Below, in pieces: positions 37,343 to 46,556 of a stretch of 50,591 nucleotides of DNA. Source of the DNA: a virus; IMG/VR virus record IMGVR_UViG_3300025892_000032, positions 1 to 50,591 of that record; one strand, written 5' to 3'. The position numbers were made by a program, and so were the translations under genes. The notes beneath the pieces were generated by a model, which saw only the letters and a list, made by a program, of their open reading frames with translations, was not told the origin of the DNA and ran no database searches. Positions within the stretch are counted from its first letter, which is position 1. Each line of letters begins with the position of its first letter.

Positions 37343-37689
37343 GATATTGTTTTGTATTTCTTAAATTTATTTAAGTAAAATATTATACTGTCTGTTGAAC
37401 CTTCTTTAGATAGACAGAATAATTTATATATATTTTCATCTACTTTTTTTACGAAATAAAAAAGTATTTTATTATCAAATTCTATTAGTCCGTTATTATA
37501 AATAGTAGTTGAACCATTGTAGTATTTATTAGACCATATTATTTTGTTTGATTTAAGTATAGTCTGTAGTAACTCCACAGTATAAAAGTCTGTCTCAAGT
37601 ATAGAGGGTTTAAAACCAATAATGTCCTCCGACAATTTTAGTAAATCATCGGGGACACTATCATAAGTATTATTTTTTTCTGTAATCAA
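37339..37689 (-). CDS. Hypothetical protein, 116 aa
   Basis: Soluble beta-rich protein overlapping both glutamine synthetase (4 nt) and thioredoxin (4 nt), so it is translated in step with them. No family is recognised. Its position suggests an accessory function in this metabolic operon, but nothing in the sequence shows one. Confidence 0.65.
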   Translation of the reverse strand: MITEKNNTYDSVPDDLLKLSEDIIGFKPSILETDFYTVELLQTILKSNKIIWSNKYYNGSTTIYNNGLIEFDNKILFYFVKKVDENIYKLFCLSKEGSTDSIIFYLNKFKKYKTIS

Positions 37690-38768
37690 CTTATCGAAAG
37701 TTCTTCAGACATTTCAAGTGGTTGGTCTTGACCATTTTTACATAAATCAATGGTGTCACTAATCACTTTGGTTATCTTGTATGGGTCTCCATTAGAAGCT
37801 GGTCTTCGGTCTTCTAAATAACCGTTCCACGTTTTAGAGGTCTCAAGAGGAACTCTAATTGATGCACCTCTATCCGATATACCCCAACTAAATTTAGTTA
37901 TATTTTGAGTCTCGTGAAGACCTGTCAAACGTAATTCATTACATGAACCGTAGTTTTCTATGTGTTCCAAATGACGAGATTCAAATAACTCAAGAATAGT
38001 TTCATAATATTCCTTATTACCATCTTCTCTCATTATTTTATCTGAAAAATTGCAATGAAGTCCTGAACCATTCCAATCACCTAATACTGGTTTTGGGTGA
38101 AACTCAATATGATAATCATATTCCTCTGACATTTGTTGTAGAATGTATCTAGAAATCCACAAATCATCACCAGCTTTAACCTTACCTTTACTAAATACCT
38201 GATATTCCCACTGACCTAACATAACCTCAGCATTTGTACCTGTAATGTCAATACCAGCCATTAGACAGTTTTCCAAATGTGAATCAACAAAACTTCTACC
38301 ACTTACTTGTAATTTACCTACACCACAGTAATACTTTCCTTGTGGTTCAGGAAATCCGTCTTTTGGAAATCCTAAAGGTTTACCATCTTTCATAAGTGTG
38401 TATTCCTGTTCAAACCCAAACCAAAGATTTTCGTCTTCATTTGTAAACAATCCTCTTGTATTAGTTTCGTGTGGTGTTCCGTCAGGATTCATTACTTCAC
38501 ATAAAACTAAGTAACTATCTAACATACCTTTATTTAAAGGATTTGGATAAAGTTTAACGGGTTTAAGTACACAATCTGAAAAGTGTCCTTTAGCTTGTTG
38601 AGTTGACGACCCGTCAAATGCCCATTGAGGACAATCAGTTAACCCAACTCCGTGAACTTTTTTTCCGTTTACTTCATGTGTGGGTGAATTAATTATTTTT
38701 ACCTTACTTCTTAGATTAGGTTCGGGTTCATACCCATCTAACCATATATACTCTAACTTAATTTTCAT
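37686..38768 (-). CDS. glnA: Glutamine synthetase, group II (eukaryotic/flavobacterial type)
   Basis: 360 residues, the usual GSII length. It makes glutamine from glutamate, ammonia and ATP. N-terminal beta-grasp 'KLEYIWLDGYEPEPNLRSK' (4-22), 'WAFDGSSTQQA' (49-59), catalytic FGFEQEY (117-123), 'PVLGDWNGSGLHCNFS' (227-242), 'GLHETQNI' (283-290), DRGASIRVP (299-307) and EDRRPASNGDPY (319-330) are all present, so it should be active. The sequence is close to flavobacterial GSII, suggesting acquisition from the host lineage. First gene of an operon with thioredoxin and glutaredoxin. Likely supplies amide nitrogen for purines and CTP. Confidence 0.95.
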   Translation of the reverse strand: MKIKLEYIWLDGYEPEPNLRSKVKIINSPTHEVNGKKVHGVGLTDCPQWAFDGSSTQQAKGHFSDCVLKPVKLYPNPLNKGMLDSYLVLCEVMNPDGTPHETNTRGLFTNEDENLWFGFEQEYTLMKDGKPLGFPKDGFPEPQGKYYCGVGKLQVSGRSFVDSHLENCLMAGIDITGTNAEVMLGQWEYQVFSKGKVKAGDDLWISRYILQQMSEEYDYHIEFHPKPVLGDWNGSGLHCNFSDKIMREDGNKEYYETILELFESRHLEHIENYGSCNELRLTGLHETQNITKFSWGISDRGASIRVPLETSKTWNGYLEDRRPASNGDPYKITKVISDTIDLCKNGQDQPLEMSEELSIS

Positions 38769-38814
38769 TGGTTTTTTTTAAAAAAATATTAATTTTTATT
38801 AAATAAGTCAACTT

Positions 38815-39354
38815 TTATCTCTTACAATATTTTTTACCTCCCTTAATATATATTGCACCATATGGTAAATTCTCAATGTTAGATAACTCCCTACCATTTA
38901 TGTCATATATTTTACTGTTTGAAGTTTCATAAAGATTATTGATTTCTTCAATATTAACAGTCTCATCTACCTCATTTAACTCAATACCATCCCAAATCAT
39001 ATTTATACAACTGACAGGACAAATATGGGACAAAATATCTGGATATCCCGCATAAATTAGTGCGTAGTGACAAATATCAAAAATTTCATTTTTGTTTACA
39101 TTGAAAATAACACTATCGTTTGGGTAGGTGAAGCATGTGTCAGTAATGTCATAGAACTCATTGTTAACGTTGAAGACAAATTTGGTTGTGTCTGTTGAGT
39201 ATTCCATACTTACAGTATTATGACCTTTTAAAATTAATTGGTTATCAATAATTTCGTGGGTGATGGAAACTTGAGTACACCAATAGGGTACCTGTGAAAA
39301 TATTTTGGGTGTGGTAACTAATACTAATAGGAGTGTTAAAATATTGTTTTTCAT
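38815..39354 (-). CDS. Secreted protein with T9SS type A-like tail
   Basis: 179 residues. Signal peptide 1-20 (ending KIFSQ), a beta-rich middle with six Cys in pairs, and a C-terminal tail from about 150: 'KIYDINGRELSNIENLPYG' then 'IYIKGGKKY'. This resembles the end of type A T9SS sorting domains (I-Y-D/N-x-x-G-R/K-x ... P-x-G-x-Y-I). It would be exported and perhaps handed to the host type IX system. Downstream of the lipoprotein/TonB-receptor cluster on the same strand, separated by a terminator. Confidence 0.7.
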   Translation of the reverse strand: MKNNILTLLLVLVTTPKIFSQVPYWCTQVSITHEIIDNQLILKGHNTVSMEYSTDTTKFVFNVNNEFYDITDTCFTYPNDSVIFNVNKNEIFDICHYALIYAGYPDILSHICPVSCINMIWDGIELNEVDETVNIEEINNLYETSNSKIYDINGRELSNIENLPYGAIYIKGGKKYCKR

Positions 39355-39387
39355 TGTACTAAATTTTTATAATTTCTAAAAATATAA

Positions 39388-39418
39388 AAAAAGGGATTCG
39401 AAAAACCAAATCCCTTTT
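39388..39418 (-). terminator. Rho-independent terminator
   Basis: AAAAGGGATT/AATCCCTTTT stem plus T-run on the minus strand, after the lipoprotein gene at 39444. Confidence 0.85.
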
Positions 39419-39443
39419 CATTTTTTTATGATATTATTGTAAA

Positions 39444-40073
39444 TTATTTAACCGGAATTGGAGTACCAACGGGATATGGTGACCCTTCTTTCGCAGCAGT
39501 AACAGAAGTCATACCTGAATCTACAGGAATAGCAAATCTTAATGGAATTGCCGCCTCATTTAAAGGACCGTAACATTTGGATAATATTATACCGTTGTCA
39601 AGTGTGTCTATAATGTCACATGGCATTGCAAACATATTACTCATACTGGTACTTGGTGAATTTGTGTCAACAATAAACTTACGATTAGTTGGTGGTAACC
39701 ATTCCCATCCGTTAGTTTCAGGATTAAATTGTGGTACTGTATCACTTGATGTAAAGAACCAAAAGAATGACCATGTTGTTCCGTCTGTCCCATCAGGAGT
39801 TTGTTGATTTTCTTTTACATTAAACTCTCCCCAAGTTTCACTTTTACCTTCCATAGCCAAGTTGGAAATTGATAGTCCGTTCATAACAGGACAAATTGCA
39901 CAACCTTCGTCGAACTCAGTTCCTTGTACAGTTATTTTTTTACCTGTAGGTACAGCACCTGACGCCCCACAAAATGAGAAAGAACCTTCATGTAGTACAA
40001 CCACTTCTTCAGGTTCAGGAGCACATCCAAATAAAAATGTAGCAGATAAAATAGTAAATAAAATATTTTTCAT
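39444..40073 (-). CDS. Putative outer-membrane lipoprotein
   Basis: 209 residues. Lipobox LFGC with Cys17, followed by an acidic stretch (APEPEEVV) of the kind that sends Bacteroidota lipoproteins to the cell surface. The mature part is a beta-rich domain with several Cys (CGASGAV, CAICPVM, CDIID, KCYG). No family recognised. Starts 3 nt after the stop of the second lipoprotein gene, so the two form one unit downstream of the TonB receptor. Confidence 0.7.
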   Translation of the reverse strand: MKNILFTILSATFLFGCAPEPEEVVVLHEGSFSFCGASGAVPTGKKITVQGTEFDEGCAICPVMNGLSISNLAMEGKSETWGEFNVKENQQTPDGTDGTTWSFFWFFTSSDTVPQFNPETNGWEWLPPTNRKFIVDTNSPSTSMSNMFAMPCDIIDTLDNGIILSKCYGPLNEAAIPLRFAIPVDSGMTSVTAAKEGSPYPVGTPIPVK

Positions 40074-40076
40074 GAC

Positions 40077-40694
40077 TTAGTTTGATTTATGAACTTTAAA
40101 TGGTGTAGATACTACTTCACCTTCACTTTGGTGACCTACTCTCCATCTTCTATTACTATTATCAGGGTCTGGTGTAGATTCAATCCATGCCGGACCTCCT
40201 TCAAATTCAAAATGAGATAATTCCCCTCCATGTGTAAAATTACTATGAGTACCCCATGTGTAATCCTTACCGAAAGTTGCGTTTAAGTCATCACCTGACA
40301 TATTTTTAATATTTTCCCAATCAATTTCATCCTCATGCCAAAGTTGAAAACCTAATTCTAATACACCTGTTATTGTACTGATACCAGGAAAATCTGTATC
40401 TAACCAATCGTGATGTTCTCCCATATCTCCTGACATACATGCAGTAACTGAATAGTCACCTGAATTTTTAGAATATTCATGAGATTCACCTGGCTCAATT
40501 ACCCCATAGTTAGATGCGGGAAATCCCTCAACTCTTGGGTCTGTCCATAAAGCATAACAAATAGGTACTTCAGTTTTATTTGTAAATTTTATTTTCCCTC
40601 CAGTTGCGCCGACAATAACGGTATCCACTTCCGTTTGTTGTCCACAACTTAGTAGTAAGAAGGATGACAACAATGTTAATAATGTGTTTTTCAT
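40077..40694 (-). CDS. Putative outer-membrane lipoprotein
   Basis: 205 residues. Lipobox LLSC with Cys17, then a beta-sandwich-like domain with His- and Trp-rich segments ('GEHHDWLDTDF', 'FQLWHEDEIDW'), which might bind metal or ligand. Family unknown. Cotranscribed with the lipoprotein at 39444 and adjacent to a TonB-dependent receptor, the usual arrangement of a receptor with accessory lipoproteins. Confidence 0.7.
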   Translation of the reverse strand: MKNTLLTLLSSFLLLSCGQQTEVDTVIVGATGGKIKFTNKTEVPICYALWTDPRVEGFPASNYGVIEPGESHEYSKNSGDYSVTACMSGDMGEHHDWLDTDFPGISTITGVLELGFQLWHEDEIDWENIKNMSGDDLNATFGKDYTWGTHSNFTHGGELSHFEFEGGPAWIESTPDPDNSNRRWRVGHQSEGEVVSTPFKVHKSN

Positions 40695-40790
40695 TGTTTA
40701 TGTTTTTTTAATGAGTTTATTTGATATTATATAATATCAAATTATAAGTATTAGTATACCTAATATTTTAAATTTTTTTAATAATAAAAA

Positions 40791-40813
40791 AGGGGTTCAG
40801 AAACTGAACCCCT
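40791..40813 (-). terminator. Rho-independent terminator of the TonB receptor gene
   Basis: Perfect 10-bp stem AGGGGTTCAG/CTGAACCCCT with T6 on the minus strand. Confidence 0.9.
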
Positions 40814-40843
40814 CTTTCATATGTTTTATAATATTATCGTAAA

Positions 40844-43597
40844 TTAGAAGTTATATCTTAAAGATGCATTCCAAGTTCTACCAAATCCAAACCACACTGA
40901 GTTACGTGTGTCAATACCGTTCCACGTATCTGATGTTTCAGATGCGTGAATATTAGTATTTGACTCCGCAATGTATGTAGTGTCGAATAAGTTATTTACG
41001 TTAACTCTAAACGTTGCGTTGTTACCTAACAAGTCAAAACGAGTGGTAACACCCAAATCAACTAAATTGTATGATGGTAACTTCAACGCCCCCTGGTTAT
41101 CGGGTGTGAAGAAGTCAGAACCTGTGATTGAGTAGTCAGCGTAAAGTCCGTCAACATATCTCATGCCTAAGTCTACATTCACACCTCTAGTTACTCTGTA
41201 GTCAACACCTAAGTTTCCAACAACTTGTGCCGCATCACCAACTTTAGCACCTTCAGTATAAAGAACTCCTGTACCAATCTCTTCTTGATTTTCATCAAAC
41301 AATGTGGTTTCAAAGTCTTTTGTGTACTTCCAGTCACCCAATGATAACATACCTGTGAGTTTTAAGTTGTTAGTAGGTCTATATGTAGACTCTAACTCGA
41401 TACCGTTGTGTTGAACGTCAATATCTCTGAACTGTGCAAATCCATCAACTCCTTGAGCGTTAGTTAATGATAGTGCTCTAAATCTGTTACCCCATGTTGT
41501 TGCATATGCGTTAACATTAACAGTAAGTTCATCACCTAAGTATCCATAACCTAATTCAAATGAAGTTATCTCCTCATTTTGTAAGTCATCATTAATGTTG
41601 TTAGCATAACTTGGGAATACTGCTGAGAAGTTTGGTTGACGTGAGATGAATCCCGCGTTAGCAAATACATTAGACTTTTCATCAATATTATAGTTTGCAC
41701 CACCCTTAATGTATCCACCACCTAAATTAGCGGTTTCTGAAATTGGGTTGTCTGGTTGGTCAAAGTAGTCTTCTCTTTGGAACGACTGATTTGATAATCC
41801 TGCTTGTACCACAGCATTAACTCTTCCATCATCATTATACTCGACAAGACCATTAACACCTGCCCATCCAACATTACCTACGTTATAGTAGTCAATTTTT
41901 GGACCGTTAAGACCTGTATTATTGAAAGGACTAGCATTTACAGTTGTGTTAACAAACTGACCTACGCTATTGTCGTTACCTGTTGAGTAGTACGCATCAA
42001 ATCCCATAAGGTTGTTTACTGTACGATAGTGGTATCCTTTATACTTTCTGAGGTCGATACCTATAGAAGCTCTCCACTTGTCTTTATCGTACTCTAAATT
42101 AGAGATAGCACCTACCCAGTCGTGTGAGTTCATAGACGCTCTACGAATCATACCACCACTGTTAACACCTCCTTCATTATATCCATTTGAACCAATGAGT
42201 TGTCCGTAAAAAGGACTGTCCATTAAAGTTGAATCTGGAATTGTTCCGTCAGCATCAATACCATAAGTTTGAGCTCCTGATTGATTGTCTGCAACAATAG
42301 CATCGAAATCAATTGTACCGTCATCGTTGCGGAATTGAGTTGTACTATCTTCATACATGAACTCATACAAATCTTTTCTATAAGGATGGACATCGTAGTT
42401 TCTTCCACGAGGACCTGTTCCTCCACCACGACCAGCAGAACCATAAACCGAAGTATTCAATGTTAAATCTTCGTTGATATCCCAATCCCAGTTAAAGGTT
42501 GCAAGTGGTTTGTTATAGAAATTTCTTCTCATAGAGAACTCCTCCCCATTTAAAGTACCTCCATTTGTGTTCCAACGAGCGTTGATACCATCGTCATTCT
42601 GTTCTCCAAACGTTTGAAAATCTCTGATAGAAACCCAAACATCTCTTTGGTGGTGCCATTGACCCGCACCTAAGACAGATAGGTTTAAAGCGTGTTTTGA
42701 ACCTTCAGGTTGATATCCAACAGCTCCGAAGTATGTCCAACCTTCACCACTGGTGTTGTCAACATATCCGTTACCTGCCCATCTACTCAACAAGAATGAT
42801 GACGCCCATCCATTCTCATTTTTACCTGTGTTGTAGTTTACACTTGTTTTGGTATAACCATCATTACCAATAGTTTCAGATACAGAACCACCTTGTTCCT
42901 TCTCTGCCGCCTTGGTAGAAATAGAAACGGTACCACCAACAGATGGAACCGCCAAACGTGTTGCACCCAATCCTCTTTGGATTTGAATACCTGAAGCAAC
43001 ATCGGTAAGACCTTGCCAATTAGACCAATATACCCATCCGTTTTCCATGTCATTAACAGGTTGACCGTTAATTAGGAATGATGTGTTACGTTGGTCGAAA
43101 CCCCTAAGAGATATTCTTGAGTCTCCGTAACCACCACCTTGTTTCGTAGCATAGACACCAGGTGTTCTATTCATGATTTCAGGGAATTCTTGGTTTCCGA
43201 CCTTCAAAGCAATCTCTGATGGACCAATAGTTGATACCGCAACTGGTGTTTCCCTCACTTTCGCAAAGTCAACAACGTTTACGATTACGGATGCTTCATC
43301 CAAACCCAACGCCGTAGCGGTTAATGATATGGTACCCATATCTTTTAGTGCTGGTACAGTTATTGTTTCATACCCGATAAAACGTACAACTAAGTTTCCT
43401 GTAGCCTCACTGTCGAGAGTGAATTCACCTGATACATTAGTTGATGTTCCTCGTGTGTTACCTTCAAGATAGACATTCGCTCCGATGAGCTCATTACCTG
43501 TCTTAGAGTCAACAACTTTACCTGTAATTTGGGAGAATAGGCTCGTAGTTGAGACCATCATTACTCCTAACATAAACAATCGATTAATTAATTTCAT
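40844..43597 (-). CDS. TonB-dependent outer-membrane receptor
   Basis: 917 residues, full length for the family. Signal peptide 1-22 (ending SLFSQ), carboxypeptidase-regulatory-like beta-sandwich (about 23-100: 'ITGKVVDSKTGNELIGANVYLEG'-type start), plug domain (about 115-230, with 'RTPGVYATKQGGGYGDSRISLRGFDQRN'-type block), then a long beta-barrel rich in aromatic strand ends, ending 'WNASLRYNF' with terminal Phe. Such receptors take up siderophores, glycans or vitamins using TonB energy. The ligand cannot be read. No frameshift or stop is present, so it looks functional. A receptor gene in a phage is very unusual: it could feed the infected cell, replace the phage's own receptor, or exclude rivals. 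Confidence 0.92.
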   Translation of the reverse strand: MKLINRLFMLGVMMVSTTSLFSQITGKVVDSKTGNELIGANVYLEGNTRGTSTNVSGEFTLDSEATGNLVVRFIGYETITVPALKDMGTISLTATALGLDEASVIVNVVDFAKVRETPVAVSTIGPSEIALKVGNQEFPEIMNRTPGVYATKQGGGYGDSRISLRGFDQRNTSFLINGQPVNDMENGWVYWSNWQGLTDVASGIQIQRGLGATRLAVPSVGGTVSISTKAAEKEQGGSVSETIGNDGYTKTSVNYNTGKNENGWASSFLLSRWAGNGYVDNTSGEGWTYFGAVGYQPEGSKHALNLSVLGAGQWHHQRDVWVSIRDFQTFGEQNDDGINARWNTNGGTLNGEEFSMRRNFYNKPLATFNWDWDINEDLTLNTSVYGSAGRGGGTGPRGRNYDVHPYRKDLYEFMYEDSTTQFRNDDGTIDFDAIVADNQSGAQTYGIDADGTIPDSTLMDSPFYGQLIGSNGYNEGGVNSGGMIRRASMNSHDWVGAISNLEYDKDKWRASIGIDLRKYKGYHYRTVNNLMGFDAYYSTGNDNSVGQFVNTTVNASPFNNTGLNGPKIDYYNVGNVGWAGVNGLVEYNDDGRVNAVVQAGLSNQSFQREDYFDQPDNPISETANLGGGYIKGGANYNIDEKSNVFANAGFISRQPNFSAVFPSYANNINDDLQNEEITSFELGYGYLGDELTVNVNAYATTWGNRFRALSLTNAQGVDGFAQFRDIDVQHNGIELESTYRPTNNLKLTGMLSLGDWKYTKDFETTLFDENQEEIGTGVLYTEGAKVGDAAQVVGNLGVDYRVTRGVNVDLGMRYVDGLYADYSITGSDFFTPDNQGALKLPSYNLVDLGVTTRFDLLGNNATFRVNVNNLFDTTYIAESNTNIHASETSDTWNGIDTRNSVWFGFGRTWNASLRYNF

Positions 43598-43639
43598 TAG
43601 TTTTTTTTTAAGTGTTTATTGGTTGTTTATATAATAAAA

Positions 43640-43664
43640 AACTACCCCCACTCTGAGGGTAGTT
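43640..43664 (-). terminator. Rho-independent terminator
   Basis: AACTACCC/GGGTAGTT stem plus T-run on the minus strand, after the gene at 43676-44272. Confidence 0.85.
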
Positions 43665-43675
43665 CTAAATTCAAT

Positions 43676-44272
43676 TTATGTGGTTTTTTCGGTTTTCGTT
43701 TCCGTAAACACGAAGGGGTCTCCTTCCCCGTCATTAATAAATGCGTAACCTCTTTCTATAAAAGCATCCTGTGTAGTACCCACACTGTCATAGAACTCCA
43801 TCATAGCGTTTTCATATGACTCTTCATCCTCCATATCATCTTCATCAGGATATTCAAAGTCTTCATCTTCGTCCGTGAATATTTGGTTTTTATGAACTAA
43901 AGTACCTCCAACTGGGTCGTATGATTCATCTTCATATCTATTTTCTATTGCCACATCAGGGTCTAATTTAACAAGTAGATTATAAAGATGCATCATAAAT
44001 TCTCTAACTGGATACCATGCAGATGTGACTTTAATTTCATTATCATCTATGGTATGTTCAAAGTACGCCCATTTAGGACCTATATTTTCGGTTGCCCATG
44101 AATTCATGGTTCCTCCCCCTTCACCAAGTTCAGGGTCGCTATAAAATACCTTTGCGAATCCTCCTGTGTCTGAGTATTCTAAAGAATCAAGTAAATCGAT
44201 GTACTCATTCATCTTATTAGTTACTTTTTCATTTCCAACAACTCTAATGTTGTTACTTACGTGATTTGCCAT
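43676..44272 (-). CDS. DUF1281/Api92-like phage protein
   Basis: 198 residues. Starts MANHVSNNIRVVGNEKV, and has 'ENIGPKWAYFEH' and 'VTSAWYPVREFM' in the middle, the layout of Api92-like/DUF1281 phage proteins (function unknown). A very acidic segment (about 130-160, runs of D/E) and a basic C terminus follow. Single gene with its own terminator. Confidence 0.65.
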   Translation of the reverse strand: MANHVSNNIRVVGNEKVTNKMNEYIDLLDSLEYSDTGGFAKVFYSDPELGEGGGTMNSWATENIGPKWAYFEHTIDDNEIKVTSAWYPVREFMMHLYNLLVKLDPDVAIENRYEDESYDPVGGTLVHKNQIFTDEDEDFEYPDEDDMEDEESYENAMMEFYDSVGTTQDAFIERGYAFINDGEGDPFVFTETKTEKTT

Positions 44273-44343
44273 GTTTGTAATTTTAAACTCATTAAGACTA
44301 ATTAAACTTATTAATAAGAAAAGTCTTAATGTGTGTTTTTTTA

Positions 44344-44475
44344 TTATCGCCCTTGTCCGCGATAACTCTTTTTATAATTTTTTGAATTTTTGTTCTTAGA
44401 GCTCTTCGTTTTGGAGTGTACTCCAGGTCGATTTACCGTGTTTTTGGTTTCGTAACCACCCGCAATTTTTGCCAT
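44344..44475 (-). CDS. Small basic phage protein, 43 aa (RPGVHSKTKSS)
   Basis: ATG 44475 to TAA 44344. Strongly basic protein (starts MAKIAGGYETKN, continues NRPGVHSKTKSSKNKNSK and ends YRGQGR). I recall 'PGVHSKxKxSxxKxSKNYKKxYxGQGR' proteins from many marine T4-like phages. Probably nucleic-acid binding. A full host-type promoter lies 30 nt upstream. Confidence 0.75.
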   Translation of the reverse strand: MAKIAGGYETKNTVNRPGVHSKTKSSKNKNSKNYKKSYRGQGR

Positions 44476-44504
44476 TTTTTTTTATTTTAAAAAGTTTTAC
44501 AATA

Positions 44505-44536
44505 CAAATATATGATAAACTTTTCTAAATGTCAAA
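44505..44536 (-). promoter_or_regulatory. Host-type promoter TTTG-N20-TATATTTG
   Basis: Exact boxes at 44505-44512 and 44533-44536 on the complement. The -33 box overlaps the 3' end of the PcfJ-like gene. Confidence 0.8.
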
Positions 44537-46223
44537 ACGGTAGGTCAAAATCTGAATCAATATTTTCATACTGTTCGTCCCAATCAGGTGTCATACTTTT
44601 AATTACACCATATCTATTCTCAATAAATGTGGCATTTCTTTCTATAACTTTACCATTATTGAACTCTTTGAACATTTTTGTAAGTTGGAATATTCCTTTT
44701 TCATAGAGTCTACTTAATCTGTTGTCAAGTATTTTCATTAACTCCTCATCCCAATCATCTGTAGATTGATTGAATTTTTTTCTGTTCTGTACTCTTTCGA
44801 ACCCCAAAGTAGTAATTAAATACTCTACGGTAATTCTATCCCCACCAAACATTGTATTTCTCCTTAATGATATTATTATATTGTGTGGTTTCTCAATATA
44901 AGTCCTAACACAATTAGATTGAGCTTTAGATTCTTCGTTATATTGAGAGGTGTTAGTAAGTAATACAGGATAGAATTCAAACCCGTCATACATAATCATT
45001 TCACTTACTTCGTTTTGAAAATTCTGTCCGTTGAATCTGCTGACTTTACCGTCTCTATAATTTTCTAACAGTTCAGTGATTCTATAGTGTTCTTCATTGA
45101 ATTCATCTCTATCTGTAAACCTCATCTTAAACTCCTCCCCAAATTTACTAAGTTTATTTATTGTAATAAGATGGTCCATTATTATATTCCAAACTATTTC
45201 AGAATCATTGTTTATCAAATTAACAATTCTTTTCTTATCTAAATTACTCAAATAAAATATCTTCTTTTTTGTAAACGCATCTTGGTTGTAGTAATTATGA
45301 TATAAGAAGTTACTCTCGTCTTTGAAAAAAGATTCTCTTATCGTATTGAAGTAGTCAACTCCCATAGTATGGTATACATCAACTAAAGTATTAAAGTCTA
45401 TGTGTGTGGCTTGATTCAGAATTTTTCTCACCCTTCGACCTTTTAAATTCGCAATACACATAAAGTAGTTAACAACATTACCATATTTTAGTAGTTTGTT
45501 TTTAGGTGTGGCAATAACTGTGTATTGATTTACCGAATCAGGGTATGAGACCTTATTATCTTTTAAATACATCTTATATATTTCTCCTTCCAAATAGTTT
45601 GACTTATAATCAAATAAAATATTGTTATTTTGAAATATAGAATATGCAAAAATTCTTAAGGCTTCATTCGCTATCTCATCACCTAAAGTAAGCGTTTTAT
45701 ATTGTGTAGAAATTAAACTCTGCCAGTTGTTATTATTTTGTGAAATTAAGTGATTAACATTTCTTCTTATCGCAAGTTTAACTTCAGTTAAAAATGGAAG
45801 GTAAAATGTATTACACCTTATTTTTTTTGACTTTATCTTTTTTCTTTTTGACTCGATAGTACCATGATAAAAATTTTTACTTTTATAGTTATAAGTCACA
45901 AATCTATGAGTTTTTAAAACTGAAAAATATTGTTTACCTACTCTTCTTCTTCTAACCGTGTGTGACCATCTAATACTAATCTTATTACCATCTTTTACTA
46001 CTTTTATTTTACACTGTGTTATAATAAGTTCTTTAGTTTTATCTGCGTAAAATTTCTTTACCTCGTCGTTTTCAATGTATTGAGTGTTATCTGTGTAAAA
46101 CTTACCCTCAGGATTTTTACACATATTTTTTACGATTTCTCCACTATTTACAGGACAAAAATCTTTATAACCAATCATATGATTACTTTGGTAATCTCTC
46201 TCATAAAGTATAATACCACTCAT
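44532..46223 (-). CDS. PcfJ-like protein
   Basis: 563 residues. The C-terminal part (about 425-480) reads 'FYPVLLTNTSQYNEESKAQSNCVRTYIEKPHNIIISLRR' in scattered match to PcfJ-like proteins, whose hallmark is an A/R-Q-x-x-C-V-x-x-Y block followed by a strand with paired Arg. PcfJ was named from a conjugative plasmid; its function is unknown. The N-terminal 200 residues are basic (VRRRRVGKQ, ESKRKKIKSKK), consistent with nucleic-acid binding. It starts 2 nt after the preceding gene's stop. Confidence 0.65.
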   Translation of the reverse strand: MSGIILYERDYQSNHMIGYKDFCPVNSGEIVKNMCKNPEGKFYTDNTQYIENDEVKKFYADKTKELIITQCKIKVVKDGNKISIRWSHTVRRRRVGKQYFSVLKTHRFVTYNYKSKNFYHGTIESKRKKIKSKKIRCNTFYLPFLTEVKLAIRRNVNHLISQNNNNWQSLISTQYKTLTLGDEIANEALRIFAYSIFQNNNILFDYKSNYLEGEIYKMYLKDNKVSYPDSVNQYTVIATPKNKLLKYGNVVNYFMCIANLKGRRVRKILNQATHIDFNTLVDVYHTMGVDYFNTIRESFFKDESNFLYHNYYNQDAFTKKKIFYLSNLDKKRIVNLINNDSEIVWNIIMDHLITINKLSKFGEEFKMRFTDRDEFNEEHYRITELLENYRDGKVSRFNGQNFQNEVSEMIMYDGFEFYPVLLTNTSQYNEESKAQSNCVRTYIEKPHNIIISLRRNTMFGGDRITVEYLITTLGFERVQNRKKFNQSTDDWDEELMKILDNRLSRLYEKGIFQLTKMFKEFNNGKVIERNATFIENRYGVIKSMTPDWDEQYENIDSDFDLPF

Positions 46224-46225
46224 AT

Positions 46226-46504
46226 TTAGTTTAAGTAAATTGTACCAAATTTGGTTTCTGATATTGGGGTAATTGGAGTTACCTCTCTATTATCTTCAAT
46301 ATTTAATTCGACTAATATTTCCAACATCTGTTTCTGAGTTAGTTGTATGTCCTCCCCTTTTTCATGATTAATAAGAGAGACTCTTTCCATTTCAGAAAAA
46401 AATTTGTCAGGGTTATTGTTACCAATTAATGTAACTAACTCATTAGGATTCTCGTTGAAAAATGTTTTCATTTGAGAGATATAAATTTGTACGTCTATAT
46501 TCAT
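46226..46504 (-). CDS. Conserved small phage protein, 92 aa
   Basis: ATG 46504 (MNIDVQIYISQMKTFF) is preferred over the upstream ATG at 46537, which lies within the terminator of the neighbouring gene. 'FFNENPNELVTLI', then 'EKGEDIQLTQKQMLEIL', is a pattern I recall from marine T4-like phages, function unknown. Coupled to the PcfJ-like gene that follows. Confidence 0.7.
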   Translation of the reverse strand: MNIDVQIYISQMKTFFNENPNELVTLIGNNNPDKFFSEMERVSLINHEKGEDIQLTQKQMLEILVELNIEDNREVTPITPISETKFGTIYLN

Positions 46505-46524
46505 GAAAAAATGTCTATAAAATA

Positions 46525-46550
46525 AAAATAACCACAAAAGTGGTTATTTT
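46525..46550 (-). terminator. Rho-independent terminator
   Basis: ATAACCAC/GTGGTTAT stem plus T-rich tail on the minus strand, after the WCT-domain gene. Confidence 0.75.
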
Positions 46551-46556
46551 CAAGTT

